From Phocoena phocoena (lineage: Eukaryota; Chordata; Mammalia; Artiodactyla; Phocoenidae), in NCBI RefSeq assembly GCF_963924675.1, contig NC_089239.1, forward strand, positions 34,185,818 through 34,249,817: a stretch of DNA of 64,000 nucleotides, read 5' to 3'. This document shows positions 45,986 to 57,000 of the stretch, piece by piece. Numbering within the stretch: position 1 is the first letter of the stretch; each line of letters starts with the position of its first letter. The notes under the pieces were generated by a model. It searched no databases and had not been told where the DNA came from. It saw nothing but the letters and a program-made list of their open reading frames with translations. The translations under genes and the position numbers were made by a program.

Positions 45986-47655
45986 CGTTTCCTGTGTGGG
46001 TGAGTGGATCCCCCTTCTCCTCAGAGTTTTCTGCTGGATCCTCTCTCCTTGAATGTGTTTAGGATTTAAAAAAAACTATTCCCAGGAATTCTAATTAAAG
46101 TGTTTCCAAACCATGAAATGTTAAAATTAAATTCTAATATCTAAAATTGAAATGTATGGTTTTTTTGGAAAACTGTTTTAAATATTTCATTATAATGGTA
46201 CTAACATTTTATGATACTTCCACAAAATCTCACATGTAAGTTTCGCATGTAAGTAAGTACAGAAGTATCCTGTATTTTGAAAGTATTTAAAAAATTTAGC
46301 CATTTTGATGACTAAAAATGTAATGCTTTATTTAAACATCTAAACTCTTGGCACTTTTCGATGTGTTGCTTCACATAGAATTTTTGAAGTTTTTCATGTA
46401 TGTGTGTTTAGTTTCCCTAACTGAAATGTGATTTATTGGAGTAAAAGGATATTTTTTCCCATATCATTCTTAAAGTACTTAAGATCGTATTCATCTCACA
46501 GCAGACACTTAAGACAAGGAAATATTATAAACCATAAACACATGCTTGATATTAGAGATTCGTTGCAAATCAACAAGGTTTGCCGCCCTTCGTTTTCTGG
46601 TTGAACAGTCTTGTGAACTCTTGCAAGATGGAGCCTCATTTTCTAACTTGTATGGTCACGAGGAGGGGCATATATGAATTATATACGGGAAAAGTAAGTG
46701 CTAGGGTTGGCACAAAATAGACATTTACTGGGACTTCTTACTGCATCGAGATGAAAAATTCAACTGTGTTTAAAGAGTTTTTGTTTATCCACATTTCCTT
46801 GTATGGTCTTCCTCCTGTTAAGTCAGAGGGCTCAGTGGTCGCTAAAATTCGGATACATGACCTGCAAAGAAAAAGCAAAAGTCTATGTCTGCTTTTGTCT
46901 TCAGTGATAGGTTTTTTTCTGCTCTTTTCAGAAACATTTCTTGAAAGTCAGACTTTCCATTCCCAAAGCATCTCTTTATACGTTAAGGCCCAAGATTGGA
47001 GGGATGGACCTAGAGTTTTATTCTAAGTTATAGAATGGAAGGTCTGTACCATATGATGTAGGCAATGCCTACTTTGTGGAAAACAACAATAAAAAATCCT
47101 TCGTGAAAGAAGGGAAAATCTGGAGAGAAGAAAGTGAGATATTTGAAATGGTCTGTGAGTAAGGATTCATCTGACCTCCACAAAGGGAGTAACATAAAGG
47201 CCTGTGCCATGGGGAGATGCAGGGACCACGGGTGGGCAAGCATCTGAGCTTCCTGTCCCTCTGGCGTTGACCCTTGGGCGGAAAGCAGAAGATTGAGGAT
47301 TTTCAAAACCTAAAAAACCTGCTGCTATCCTACCAGAGTAGGCTTCCCCTTATTTCTAGATTGGGACAAAAGAGCCCTCAGGCAATTGGATGGGATTGAA
47401 AAGCACAACATGTAAGCTTTTTAAATGGCATTCAGAGAAAAACATATTAAAACAAAAGGTTGTTCTGATGACCATTCACTGATTCTTGTTATGCATCGTC
47501 ATGGCTCCACTGCTGATTCAGTTCAGGTGTAATATATTAGCTGGCAACAGAGTTGTAATTAAGTGCAATAGTACCTCCTATAGCAGAGTATATATTGTCC
47601 CAGGCAAGAAGTGTAAAGAGATTACATGTTGTAATGATTTAGTCAATACAGATTT
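45986..47655. other. unique DNA, no gene seen
   Basis: Nothing recognised. Frames of 91-92 codons at 46751-47026 and 47028-47306 have no recognised features. Confidence 0.5.
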
Positions 47656-47900
47656 CCCAGCAGTCAGTATGTCAGGTACAGTGAGATGTGTTTCCTGCCC
47701 ACAAGAAACTCACTGTCTGGTGAGGGCGAAAGAGAGATACATGCATCACTGCAATATAACAAGTAGTGGGAGTTATAACAAATTTAAGAGAAAAATGCCA
47801 GAAGAGTGGAGAGAGGCAGTCAATTCCTCTGCCCAAGGAAAGGGAGAGCCGCGCCAAGGGAAGTGACTCTTGAAATAAAGTTGGAAAGTGTGATATGAGT
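47656..47900 (-). mobile_element. L2-like (CR1-clade) LINE fragment
   Basis: 'tttcctgcccacaagaaact', 'cactgtctggtgagggcgaa' and later 'agggaagtgactcttgaaat' follow the reverse-complement L2-type pattern ('cctgccctcaagaagctca', 'agtctagtggggga', 'ggaagtgacatttga'). The 126-codon frame 47486-47866 overlaps it and is spurious. Confidence 0.55.
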
Positions 47901-49125
47901 ATAACACAGATACGGCACATGTGGAAATGGGGTTTTGCTGCTTCTTTAAGATCTGCATTCAGGAAGACGTGAAGGAGGTCAGACAGAATGCGGGGAGCGG
48001 TTAGATCTCTGCTCTTAACACAGCCATTTTAAGGTTCTCGAATATCCGTCAAGAACTCCCCTAGCCCCCAGATGCCAGGAATTGTTTTGGGATCCACAAG
48101 GGAAGGAGGCTTTGGACTCCTTGAGTAAATGCATTTCAGAATCGAGTGAGGTACATTGGAAAAGCGATTCAAGAATACATGGTGAATACAGGGGGATACC
48201 TAAAATGATGAGATTTATATCTGTAAGAAGATTGAAATATGTATTTTAAAATCAAGGGAGATTATAGAAAACAAGATTTACATCAAAAGGAGACTGAGAT
48301 AGACTGATAAACCTAGAACATTACAGGTTGTTTTCGTTGGTTGATTGGTTTGAGTTGTAACTTTTACAATGTGTGGCGACATTGTTTTGATCACGGAGGG
48401 ATGAATTCCTTCAGCAAAGGTCAATTAATTGCCCCTAAATTAAAATTAGAGGAAGGGTGTTCCAAAACAATGACAGCGTGCCTGTAGACTTGACGTTAGG
48501 GCAAAACATGAGATTATGTGTCTAGATGTAAGATACATGTTTCGTTCATATATAATGTGCGATAAAGGGAGCATTGGATGGCTTATGACAGCATTTTCAT
48601 TTAGGCTTGCACTAAGTATTTACTAATATGGATACATTTATCCATATGTATGTAACATTAGGCTCGTAATAAACTCAAACACACTGAAACTATGAAACAC
48701 TTTTATTACAATAAAAGACAGAAAAATGTCTTGCGTAAAGTAGTGGCATAAAATCACTTTCTAAGTATCACATAGCAGAATGTATATATGATGTTTCTAT
48801 CTTGAAGCAATGATTGTTTCGTTCTGGTATCAATTATAGCCAGATTACAAAGTACCACATTTTCCAGGGTGGGACGGAAAGGGGCAGGCCAGACAGGTTT
48901 GAGGGTCAGCAGCTGTAATGTCCTCTGTGAATGGTGCCACTTGTATGTAGCAGATGCTCAAAGGATGTGGGAATGTTTGGATTCAGCCAAAGTACACAGC
49001 TGCCATGTGAGTACAGTTATCTGCAAACCAGTTCCTCTGTCCCAGTGGTTCAGTAGATCTGAGGGAAAACTGGTACATGAGGCTGTGAGGTTATTTCTAA
49101 AACACCTGTGGAAGCTATCTTTTTT
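47901..49125. other. unique DNA, no gene seen
   Basis: Nothing recognised. Confidence 0.5.
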
Positions 49126-49785
49126 AATTGAAATATAGTTGATTTACAATGTGTTAGCTTCAGGTGTACAGCACAGTGATTCAGATATATATTTATTTAT
49201 TTAATTATTTTACCTTATAGGTTATTATATTATATGGAATATAGTTTCCTGTGCTATACAGTAGGTCCTTGTTGGTTATCTATTTTATATAGAGCAGTGT
49301 ATGTTAATCCTATCCTCCTAATTTATCCCTCCTCCCCTTCCCCTTTGGTAACCATAAGTTAGTTCTCTATGCCTGTGGGTCTGTTTCTATTTTGTAAATA
49401 AGTTCATTTATATCTTTTTATTTCTCAGATTCCACATATAAGCAATAGCAGATGATATTTGTCTTTCTCTGTCTAGCTTACTTCACTTAGGAAGGTAATC
49501 TCTAGGTCCATCCATGTTGCTCTAAATAGCCTGATTTCATTCTTTTTTATGGCTGAGTAGTATTCCAGTATGTATATGCATGTATATATAAGCATATACA
49601 TATACACACACACCACATCTTCTTCATCCATTCGTCTGTTGATGGACATTTAGGTTGCTTCCATGGTTTGGCTACTGTAAATTGTGCTGCAGTGAACATT
49701 GGGGTGCATGTATCTTTTTGAATTATAGTTTTCTCCAAATATATGACCAGGAGTGGAATTGCAGGTTCATATGGTCCTAGAAACT
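49126..49785 (-). mobile_element. 5'-truncated L1: 3'UTR plus end of ORF2
   Basis: After a short T run, 'aattgaaatatagttgattt', 'agcttcaggtgtacagcaca', 'cctgtgctatacagtaggtc', 'tttggtaaccataagttag' and 'tctaggtccatccatgttgc' are the reverse complement of a cetartiodactyl L1 3'UTR. The ORF2 C-terminal end follows from 49547. The 'tattccagtatgtatatg' area carries an expanded TA/CA stretch at 49567-49612. No clear target duplication. Confidence 0.92.
49547..49738 (-). pseudogene. L1 ORF2 C-terminal remnant
   Basis: The minus-strand frame contains KDTCTPMFTAAQFTVAKPWK, then QPKCPSTDEWMKKMW, the conserved extreme C-terminal part of L1 ORF2p. The rest of ORF2, including endonuclease and reverse transcriptase, is absent by 5' truncation. 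Confidence 0.9.
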
Positions 49786-50934
49786 ATTTATCTTATAAAC
49801 TCCTAAAGCTGCAGGGTTTCTGAGAACTTTGCCATCAGCCCTAGTTAGGTCCCCACTATTGCTCTACAAATGTATATCTCCTTTCCATTGCCTGTGGCCC
49901 AATGAAGTCCTTCCAGACAGACTTTTCCTGGCCGAAGTGGCACATACAAAATAGGGAAAAATTATGCTTCATTAAGTCATTTCCGTTCCTAGCCTTTTTT
50001 TTTTTTTTTTTTTTTTTAACCCTAGCATACCATTTGGGCTCAAAATTGATCTTGAATAAGTCAACTTTGCCATTGTATCTAGGACAGTATAAGTTTAGAT
50101 TTCTCAAGCCCCAGTGACTCAACCATTCTAGGTTCATCCAAAAGCGTATAAAGACATAGTCTCACGTTCACTCTCTAATGCAGTAAGGGAAATATTGAAG
50201 TGCTATGAAGACCTTGTCACGTATGCTCTTTAGATCTGCCTACTGGATCAGCTGTCAAAAGAGTTGACATTGTTTAGCACATTGATGATAAATCTGACAT
50301 AGGATCACAACAGAAACCGTCTATTTTCTCCTTCATGGGAAGTTTCTGCAGATCACAGTTTAGTTCAGCAGTTGCTGTGCAGGGTGTTGGTGGGGTTTTT
50401 AAGAAGGTCAGAAGGCCAAAGGCTACTACTAATTGATTCTTTTGCTTACTATCGGTAATTCTGGATTTGCACTGTCAACAGAAAGCTGATAAAATCTTCC
50501 TGGGTTCTAAAGAACGATGCTCTTCACATACCCAGGAGAATTTTACAGCTAATGTCCAGTAATTGGCCCATTGAGCTGTAGCGTTTACTCAGACAGAATT
50601 TTTGTTTCCTTTACTGTTAAAAATAACTGCAGGGGGGAGCTGTCTAAAGCTTGATTTTAAGCCTTCTCTGAAGAAATTTTTGATGACTACACAGGCATGA
50701 CTTCTATTCTGACTAAAGATAATGTGAGGTGTAATACAGAAAATAGAGAACCAAAAGAGAGGCACATCTTATAACAATCTGTGATTTTTTTTTAATGAAA
50801 CCTGATGAGAGCCATTGACTTTGAAGGAGAAAGAAATCTTATGAAATAATTATCCTTAAAGAAATTTTCAATTTTTAATAAGAATGTATCTTGAAATTTA
50901 TTTTTAATGTAGTATGATTTTTTAAAAAGACTAT
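49786..50934. other. unique DNA with a T23 run
   Basis: A pure T run lies at 49995-50017, bordered by a shared CCTAGC (49988-49993 and 50021-50026) too short to be a convincing duplication. No gene is seen. Confidence 0.5.
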
Positions 50935-51235
50935 ATTTTAGAGCATTTCTGTGTTTACCACAAAATTGAGAGGAAGGTACAGAGATTTCCCCTATAGCCC
51001 CTGCCCCGACACATGCGTGGCCCTCCCCCATTATCAATATCACTCACCAGAATGGTACAGTTTTTATCAGAGTATTTTTACTAGAAACCCTCTATACTCT
51101 GCCTGTCCATTTTTCCCTCACCCCCTACCCCTGGCAACCACTGATCTGTGTATTGTCTCCATAGTTGGGCTCTTTCCAGAAGGTCATACAGTTGGAATCA
51201 TAGAGTATACAGCCTTCTCTGATTGACTTCTTTCG

Positions 51236-51246
51236 TTTTAGTACTA

Positions 51247-51298
<52 letters not shown>

Positions 51299-51310
51299 TA
51301 CTATACTTTT
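51236..51310 (-). mobile_element. candidate tail-only (poly(A)) insertion with 18-bp duplication
   Basis: A T47 run (51250-51296) is flanked by an 18-bp repeat, TTTTAGTACTATACTTTT, at 51236-51253 and 51293-51310, sharing Ts with the run. On minus the target reads CTT/AAAAG, an L1-endonuclease-type nick. About 39 T lie between the repeat copies and nothing else. This is the expected result of L1-mediated retroposition truncated within the tail. It lies inside the older L1 at 50935-54205. Confidence 0.75.
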
Positions 51311-52407
51311 AAGTTTCCTCCGTGTCTTTTCAAGGCTTAGTAGCTCATTTTCTTTTAGTGATGAGTAATATTCCATCATCTGGACCACTACAGGGCATAT
51401 TTACACATTCACCCACTGAAGAATATCTTAGGCACTGCTGAGTTTTTTCAGTTATGAATAAAACTGTTATAAACATCTGTATGAAGGTTTTTGTATTGAC
51501 GTAAGTTTTCAGTTCGTTTGGGTAAATACCAAGGAGTGAAAAGGCTTGACTGTATGGTAAAAGTATGTCTACTTTTGTTAGAAAGCACCAGACTGCCTCC
51601 CACAGTGGCTGGACTATCTTGCATCCCCGCCAGTAATGAATGAGAGTTCCTTTTGCTCCTCATTCTGACCAGTATTTGGTGTTGTCAGTGTTTCAGATTT
51701 TGGCCCTTCTAGTACCAGTGTAGTGATATCTCATTATTACTTTAATTTCCATTTCTCCAGTGACATATGATGTGGCACATCTTCTCATACGCATATTTGC
51801 CATCTGCACATCTTCTTTCACCAGGTGTCTGTAAAGAATTTTAGCCCATTTTTTAAAAAAATGGTGGATTGTCTTCTTGTTGAGTTTTTAGGAGTTATTT
51901 GTATTTTTTGGATAATAGTACTCTATCAGATGTGTTTTTCGAAAATATTTTCTCCATGTGTGGCTTATCGTCTCATTCACTTGACACTGTCTTTCACAGA
52001 ACAGATACATGTATATATTTTTTATTTTAATGAAGTTCAGCTCACCAATTATTTTATGAATTGTGACCTTGGTGTGTATCTAAAAGATGACCATACCTAA
52101 GGTCATCTAGGTTTTTTCCTGTATTATCTTCTAGGAGTTTTATGGTTTTGCATTTTACATTTAGATCTCTGATCTATTTTCATTTTTTGAATGGTGTAAG
52201 GACTGTGCTTAGGTTCATTTTTCTGCATGTGATGTCCGGCTGTTCCAGCACCATTTGCTGAAAAGACTATCTTTGCTCCATTGCATTCTTTGCTCCTTTT
52301 CAAAGAGCAATCAACTGTATTTATGGGTGTGTCTATTTCTAGACCCTCTATTCTGATCAGTTTGTCTGTTCTTTCACCAATACCACACTGTCCTGATTAC
52401 TGTAGTT

Positions 52408-52746
52408 TTATAATGAGTCTTGCAGTCGGGAGCATCGGATCTCCAATTTGCTCTTCTCCTTCATTATCCTGTTGGCTTTTCTAGGTCTTTTGCCCCTGTG
52501 TATAAAATTTAGAATTTGTTTGTCAATAGCTATGAAATAACTTTCTGGGATGTTGCTTGGGATTGCATTGAATCTATAGATCAAATTGGGGAGAACAGAC
52601 ATCTTGACAATATTGAGTCTTTCTACCCAAGCACATAGAATCTCTCTCCATTTATTTAATTCTTTCATTTTATTCATTGGAGTTTTGTAGTTTTTCTCAT
52701 ATAGATAGTGTACATATTTTGTTAGATTTATACATAAGTATTTCAT
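52408..52746 (-). pseudogene. L1 ORF2 remnant, downstream of the RT domain
   Basis: The minus-strand frame contains LNKWREILCAWVERLNIVKM, then SVLPNLIYRFNAIPSNIPES, typical of the L1 ORF2p region that follows the reverse-transcriptase domain. It lies about 110 bp from the 52858-53205 fragment, separated by frame loss. Part of the L1 at 50935-54205. Confidence 0.9.
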
Positions 52747-52800
52747 TTTGGGGAGTGCTAATATAAATTACTCTGTTTTAAATTTCAAATTCCACTTATT

Positions 52801-52823
52801 CAAGATTGTATCCTACAATCTTG
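52801..52823. repeat. 10-bp inverted repeat, 3-nt loop, inside L1
   Basis: CAAGATTGTA (52801-52810) pairs perfectly with 52814-52823. It falls where the L1 normally reads 'gtatcctgcaact', so it arose by mutation within the relic. Confidence 0.8.
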
Positions 52824-52857
52824 CTATAATTATTTATTGATTCCAGGAGGTATTTTG

Positions 52858-53205
52858 TCAATTTTCTTTCAGATTTTCTACATAGATGATCATGTCATAT
52901 GTCAACAGTGACAGTTGTATGTCTTCCTTCCTAATCTGTATACCTTTTATTTCCTTCCTCTGCCTTATTGCATTAACAAGGTCTTCCAGTACCATGTTGA
53001 AAGAGAGTGTTGAGAGGGGACATCCCTGCCTTGTTCCTGATCTTAGTGGGAAAGGTTCCAGTTTCTCACCATTAAGTATGATGTTAGCTGTAGGTGTTTT
53101 GTAGATAGCTTTTATCAATTTGAGAAAGTTCCCCTCTATTCCTAGTTTATTGAGAATTTTTATCATAAATGGGTATTGGATTTTGTTTAAATATTTTCTT
53201 TGCAT
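52858..53205 (-). pseudogene. L1 ORF2 reverse-transcriptase remnant
   Basis: The frame contains [20 protein letters not shown], the conserved [15 protein letters not shown] motif of L1 reverse transcriptase, and ends in [16 protein letters not shown]. The catalytic FADD box there has become LTYD, so the first of the two aspartates is lost. Together with frame breaks on both sides this copy cannot be catalytic. Confidence 0.92.
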
Positions 53206-54205
53206 CTATTTATGTGATCATGAGATGTGATGGATTATATTGATTTTCAAATATTGAACCATCCTTGCATACCTGGGATAAATCCCATGTTCATGAGAGG
53301 TATTTGCCTGCAGTTTTCTTGTTACAGCTTTGTCTGGTTTCGGTATCAGGGAAATGCTAGGCGTATAGAGTGAGTTAGGAAGTCTTCCCTCTGCTCCTAT
53401 CCTCAGAAAGATATTGTTGAGAATTTGTGTAATTTCCTCAAGTGTTTGGTAGAATTCACTAATGAGCCCATCTCAACCTGGTGTTTTCTCCTTTGGAAGG
53501 ATTAATTATTGATTCAGTTTCTTTAAATATAGGCCTATTCAGATTGTTTATTTCTTCTGAGTTCTGGCAGGTGGTGTCTTTGAAGGAATTAGTTCATTTC
53601 ATCTAGGTTATCAAATTTGTGGACATAGAGTTGTTTATAGTATTCCTGTATTATCTTTGTAATGTCCATGGCATCTGTGGTGATGTCCCCTCTTTCATTT
53701 CTGACATTAGCAAGTTTTGTTCTTTCTCTTTTTTCTTAATTAGCGTGGGTAGAAGCTTAACAATTTTATTTTTATTTTCTAGGAACCAGATTTTGGTTTA
53801 GTTGACTTTATTGATTCCCTGTTTTCAATTTCATTGATTTTATGCTATAATTCTTATTTCTTTTCTTCTGCTTACTTTGATTGAATTTGCTCTTCTTGTT
53901 CTAGTTTCTTAAGGTTGAAATGTAGATAATTGATCTTTGATCTTTCTTCTTTTCTAATATATGTATTAAATGCTATATATTTCCCTCTAAGCACTACTTT
54001 CACTGCATCTCACAAATTTTGATAAGTTGTTTTCATTTTCATTTAGTTCAAAACACTTAAAAATTTCCCGATTTCTTCTTTGACTCGTGTGTTATTTAGA
54101 AACATATTATTTAATCTCTACTTATTTTTAGATTTTTCCTGTTATCTTTTTGTTAATTCTCTTGTGGTCTGAGAGCAGACATTGCATGATTTCTCTTCTA
54201 CAGTA

Positions 54206-55859
54206 GGATTTTCAAAAAGGTTATTAAGTAAATATTAGGCAATGTTTTCTAAGAATATAATCTTGTGTTTGCCTTCACATGAAATTAGATTCTGACAATG
54301 TGTAGGAAAATTTCCTAAGACCCAGAAATCAGATGCATTAAAACTTTTCAGTTTTCTGCAGTATGAACTTACTTGATGTACATATATTGTATTACCTTAC
54401 ATATTATAGGGTGATTAAAAGCTGGAGAAGTGGTTGGCTACATTGTATTGACATCATGTTAGTCAGTATCTGGACTTATAGAAGCTTTTGGATGTAAAAC
54501 AAAAGGGATTTCGAGATCAAGGCAAACCTCCATCATTATGAGAGTGATGAAAACAGGGCTCCAGCAGTGATTTGCCAATGCCAATCCTTAGTGTTCTAAG
54601 GATATAGAACAGTATTCTAGGTGTCCAGGCTCTCTGTCCTTTGCTGTATTAAAGTGTAATAGATTTTGCCTATCCTTAAAATATTGGGATGCTTTCACAA
54701 GATTATATATCCTTAGAAATAAAAGTTCTTAAATTATGAATGTAATTTCCCTATTAAATATCCTCATTAGTTTCTGCCCATCACTCCATCTGCCGATATC
54801 TTTTTGGATCCTAATGTTTACACGCAGTGCATTCCTTGTCATGGAGCTTAGAGGCGCGTAACTGTTATTATGTATTGTCTTTCTTTTTTCTTATAAATAG
54901 AGGTATAAACAGAACTCTCCTAGATATGGTTGTTGCAACAGCAGGAACAACAACAAGCTAATGAATTCTTGTTTTCTTACTTTCTACTCTCTGGATGTTT
55001 TTCATACTTACCAAATCGCTCGCTTGCCGGTTCACTTAATTTCTTCCCCCTATTAACACAGATGTATCATGTGAGCATACTTTCTGTGAACTAGCTCCCT
55101 GTTTGAAAGAAAGAAAGCATGTTAGTACTGACCTTCAAATGCTCTTAAAAGAAGATGTTGACCCAGAATTATAGTTTATCAGAAATGTGACATAAAGTAC
55201 AAGTGGAAACGAAAATAGGTTACCTTTGAGTTTGTTTCTGCTAAACAAGCGATGCAGAAATACTATTATGATAATTTTGAATTTACAGCTTAAAAACTGT
55301 GCAGATTATCTCAAGCTCTTAACGATCCCAAGTCAAGAAGAAAGCATTTTACTTTCAGAGGAAATGTAACTCTGGAGTGACCATACTATGGTCTGAATAA
55401 TGCACCCTAAATAAAGCTATACCTGAAATGCATATGTAAAATAAATGCATTTTAAGTATTTGTCAGAGTGGAAGGGACACCTGTATTACGCACTTGGTAA
55501 ATGCTTCAGCTGACCAGCAACTCATCGTGATGGCGTATGGCTCCCTCTTCTAGTGCCAGCTTTTCTCAGGACAGACTTTGTGTCTGTACCTGGGTTCAAG
55601 GAAAGGGCGCCACGGTTGTTACTAATGACTTCAACAAATCCAGGAGAGTGGTGAGATACGACGCCTAGTAGGTGTCTGGGACACCACGTAGCTGAATCAG
55701 GACTCCTGCTTTTCTCTGATCCCCCCTCACACCTAGACTCCCTACAGCTTTTCCCATCAGCTGGTAGGGAGTCCAGCTGGCCGTAACTTAAAAGCCAAAA
55801 CCAGAATCCCAGCACTTCTCATCACCTTGTGCTACCCTAGGCTGAGCCATCGTCGTCTC
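54206..55859. other. unique DNA, no gene seen
   Basis: Nothing confidently recognised. A segment near 55390-55415 faintly resembles the start of an MST/MLT-type LTR but is too short to call. The 97-codon minus frame 55522-55815 has no known similarity. Confidence 0.45.
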
Positions 55860-56505
55860 TCCCCAGGAATAACACAAGAGCCTCCTGACTAGTCTCCATG
55901 ATACCCTATTTCTTTGTTCCCCTAACGTCCATTTTCAATACAGCAGCCAGATTGATCACTATAAAATGATTAGACCTTGGCGTTATTAAACCGTGTCATT
56001 CCTGCACACAAGCACTCCTGGTGGCTCCCATTTCCCTTAGGGTAAAAGAAGGAGTCCTTGTAAGGGCAGATGAGACCCCTCATAATTTGCCAGACTCCGC
56101 CCCCATCTCAGTTCCCCTTATTTATTCTGCTCTAAGCATGCTGGGCTTAAACCCATTGCTATGGATCTTCTTTCTGCCCACCAAACTCTTCTCTATTGTA
56201 TTCATATAATTCACCCCACACTTCCTTCCAGTCTTGATCAAACAGCTTTCTCAACAAAGTCTTCCTGAGCAATTCTATTTAAAATTCAGTTTGCTCTCCT
56301 TCTCTTTTCCCTGCATTACTGATCCTTCGTACCTTGTTCTACTTTTGTCATAACACTTACTACTGACTTGTTATATAACTTATTATTTATTGTTTATTAA
56401 ATTTTGTTCATCTCTCCCAGCTACTCTGTGAGCCACATTAGGGTGTTTTCTAATGCATCCCAAAGGTCCTAGGTCAGTACCTGCAAATCCTAGGCATTCA
56501 TTAAC
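55860..56505 (+). mobile_element. L2 LINE, 3' part of ORF2 through 3' terminus
   Basis: In sense order: 'agagcctcctgactagtctc', 'acagcagccagattgatcac', 'taaaccgtgtcattcctgc', 'ggctcccatttcccttaggg', 'ggagtccttgtaagggc', 'gcaattctatttaaaattca', 'tctctcccagctactctgtg' and 'gtcagtacctgcaaatccta'. These follow the L2 consensus over its last several hundred bases. The copy is eroded with many small gaps and no usable reading frame. Confidence 0.88.
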
Positions 56506-56739
56506 TATTTCGCCAAGAATTGGCTGTTACTTGTAGAAATGTCGAGAGAGCAGCACATCTTCCCAATGATTAAAGTATTAAACTTTCAAACAGTATATGA
56601 GGTACCAAGTCAAATAGAAAATAACTGTAACATCCATGTCTACCTTAGGAAAGTTAGAGGTGAAATCTATCCATGGTGCCAATTGTTCTATACCTGCCAC
56701 ACTCAGCAGAATTAGTAAATAACGGGGCTTTTTACCTTT

Positions 56740-56789
56740 AAAACATATGACCCAAAAAAAAAAAAAAAAAAAAAAAAACCATATGACCC
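56740..56789 (+). mobile_element. candidate tail-only (poly(A)) insertion with about 14-bp duplication
   Basis: AAAACATATGACCC (56740-56753) is followed by a pure A run to 56778 and then by the same sequence with one extra C (56775-56789). The preceding bases give CTTT/AAAA, an L1-endonuclease-type nick. The net insert is about 21 A. No other inserted sequence is present. It lies just upstream of a MIR relic. Confidence 0.65.
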
Positions 56790-56809
56790 CATATTGAGCA
56801 GTCTCTTTT

Positions 56810-57000
56810 TCTAGAAGCACTGGGAGGAAGTGCAGTGGATGGAATACAGGGGTGAAGTTAGATTTACATTCAGTTTCTGGCTCACTTACCAATTTCACGA
56901 CCTTTAGCAAGTTGGGTGGTCCACCATGAATCTCTGTCTCCTCATTTGTAAAATGGAATTGATCATCTAACTGTTTTTAATAATGAAGATGAAAAGATAA
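56810..57000 (-). mobile_element. MIR SINE
   Basis: 'gatttacattcagtttctgg', 'ctcacttaccaatttcacga', 'cctttagcaagttgggt', 'atgaatctctgtctcctcat' and 'ttgtaaaatggaattgatc' follow the reverse complement of MIR in order, near full length. Confidence 0.85.

Larger units (their letters stand above)
50935..54205 (-). mobile_element. long L1M-type element: 3'UTR and most of ORF2, decayed
   Basis: This is the largest repeat in the window. Reading on minus, 3'UTR and the end of ORF2 occupy about 50935-52400 and the reverse-transcriptase domain about 52400-54000. The element is truncated around the start of the RT domain; I see no ORF1 or 5'UTR. ORF2 is broken into several frames. The RT signature normally FADD reads LTYD at 52894-52905. 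A poly(T) insertion interrupts it at 51236-51310. By divergence it is an old L1M-class copy, older than the 5555-5866 insertion. Confidence 0.93.

Noticed and set aside
47486..47866. 126-codon plus-strand open frame
   Set aside because: It overlaps an L2-like relic and has no recognised features.
49988..50026. T23 run as a possible fourth tail-only insertion
   Set aside because: The flanking match is only CCTAGC (6 bp) and no TT/AAAA nick is present at the expected place. Too weak.
55385..55415. Possible start of an MST/MLT-type LTR
   Set aside because: Only about 25 bases look similar and no further LTR sequence follows.
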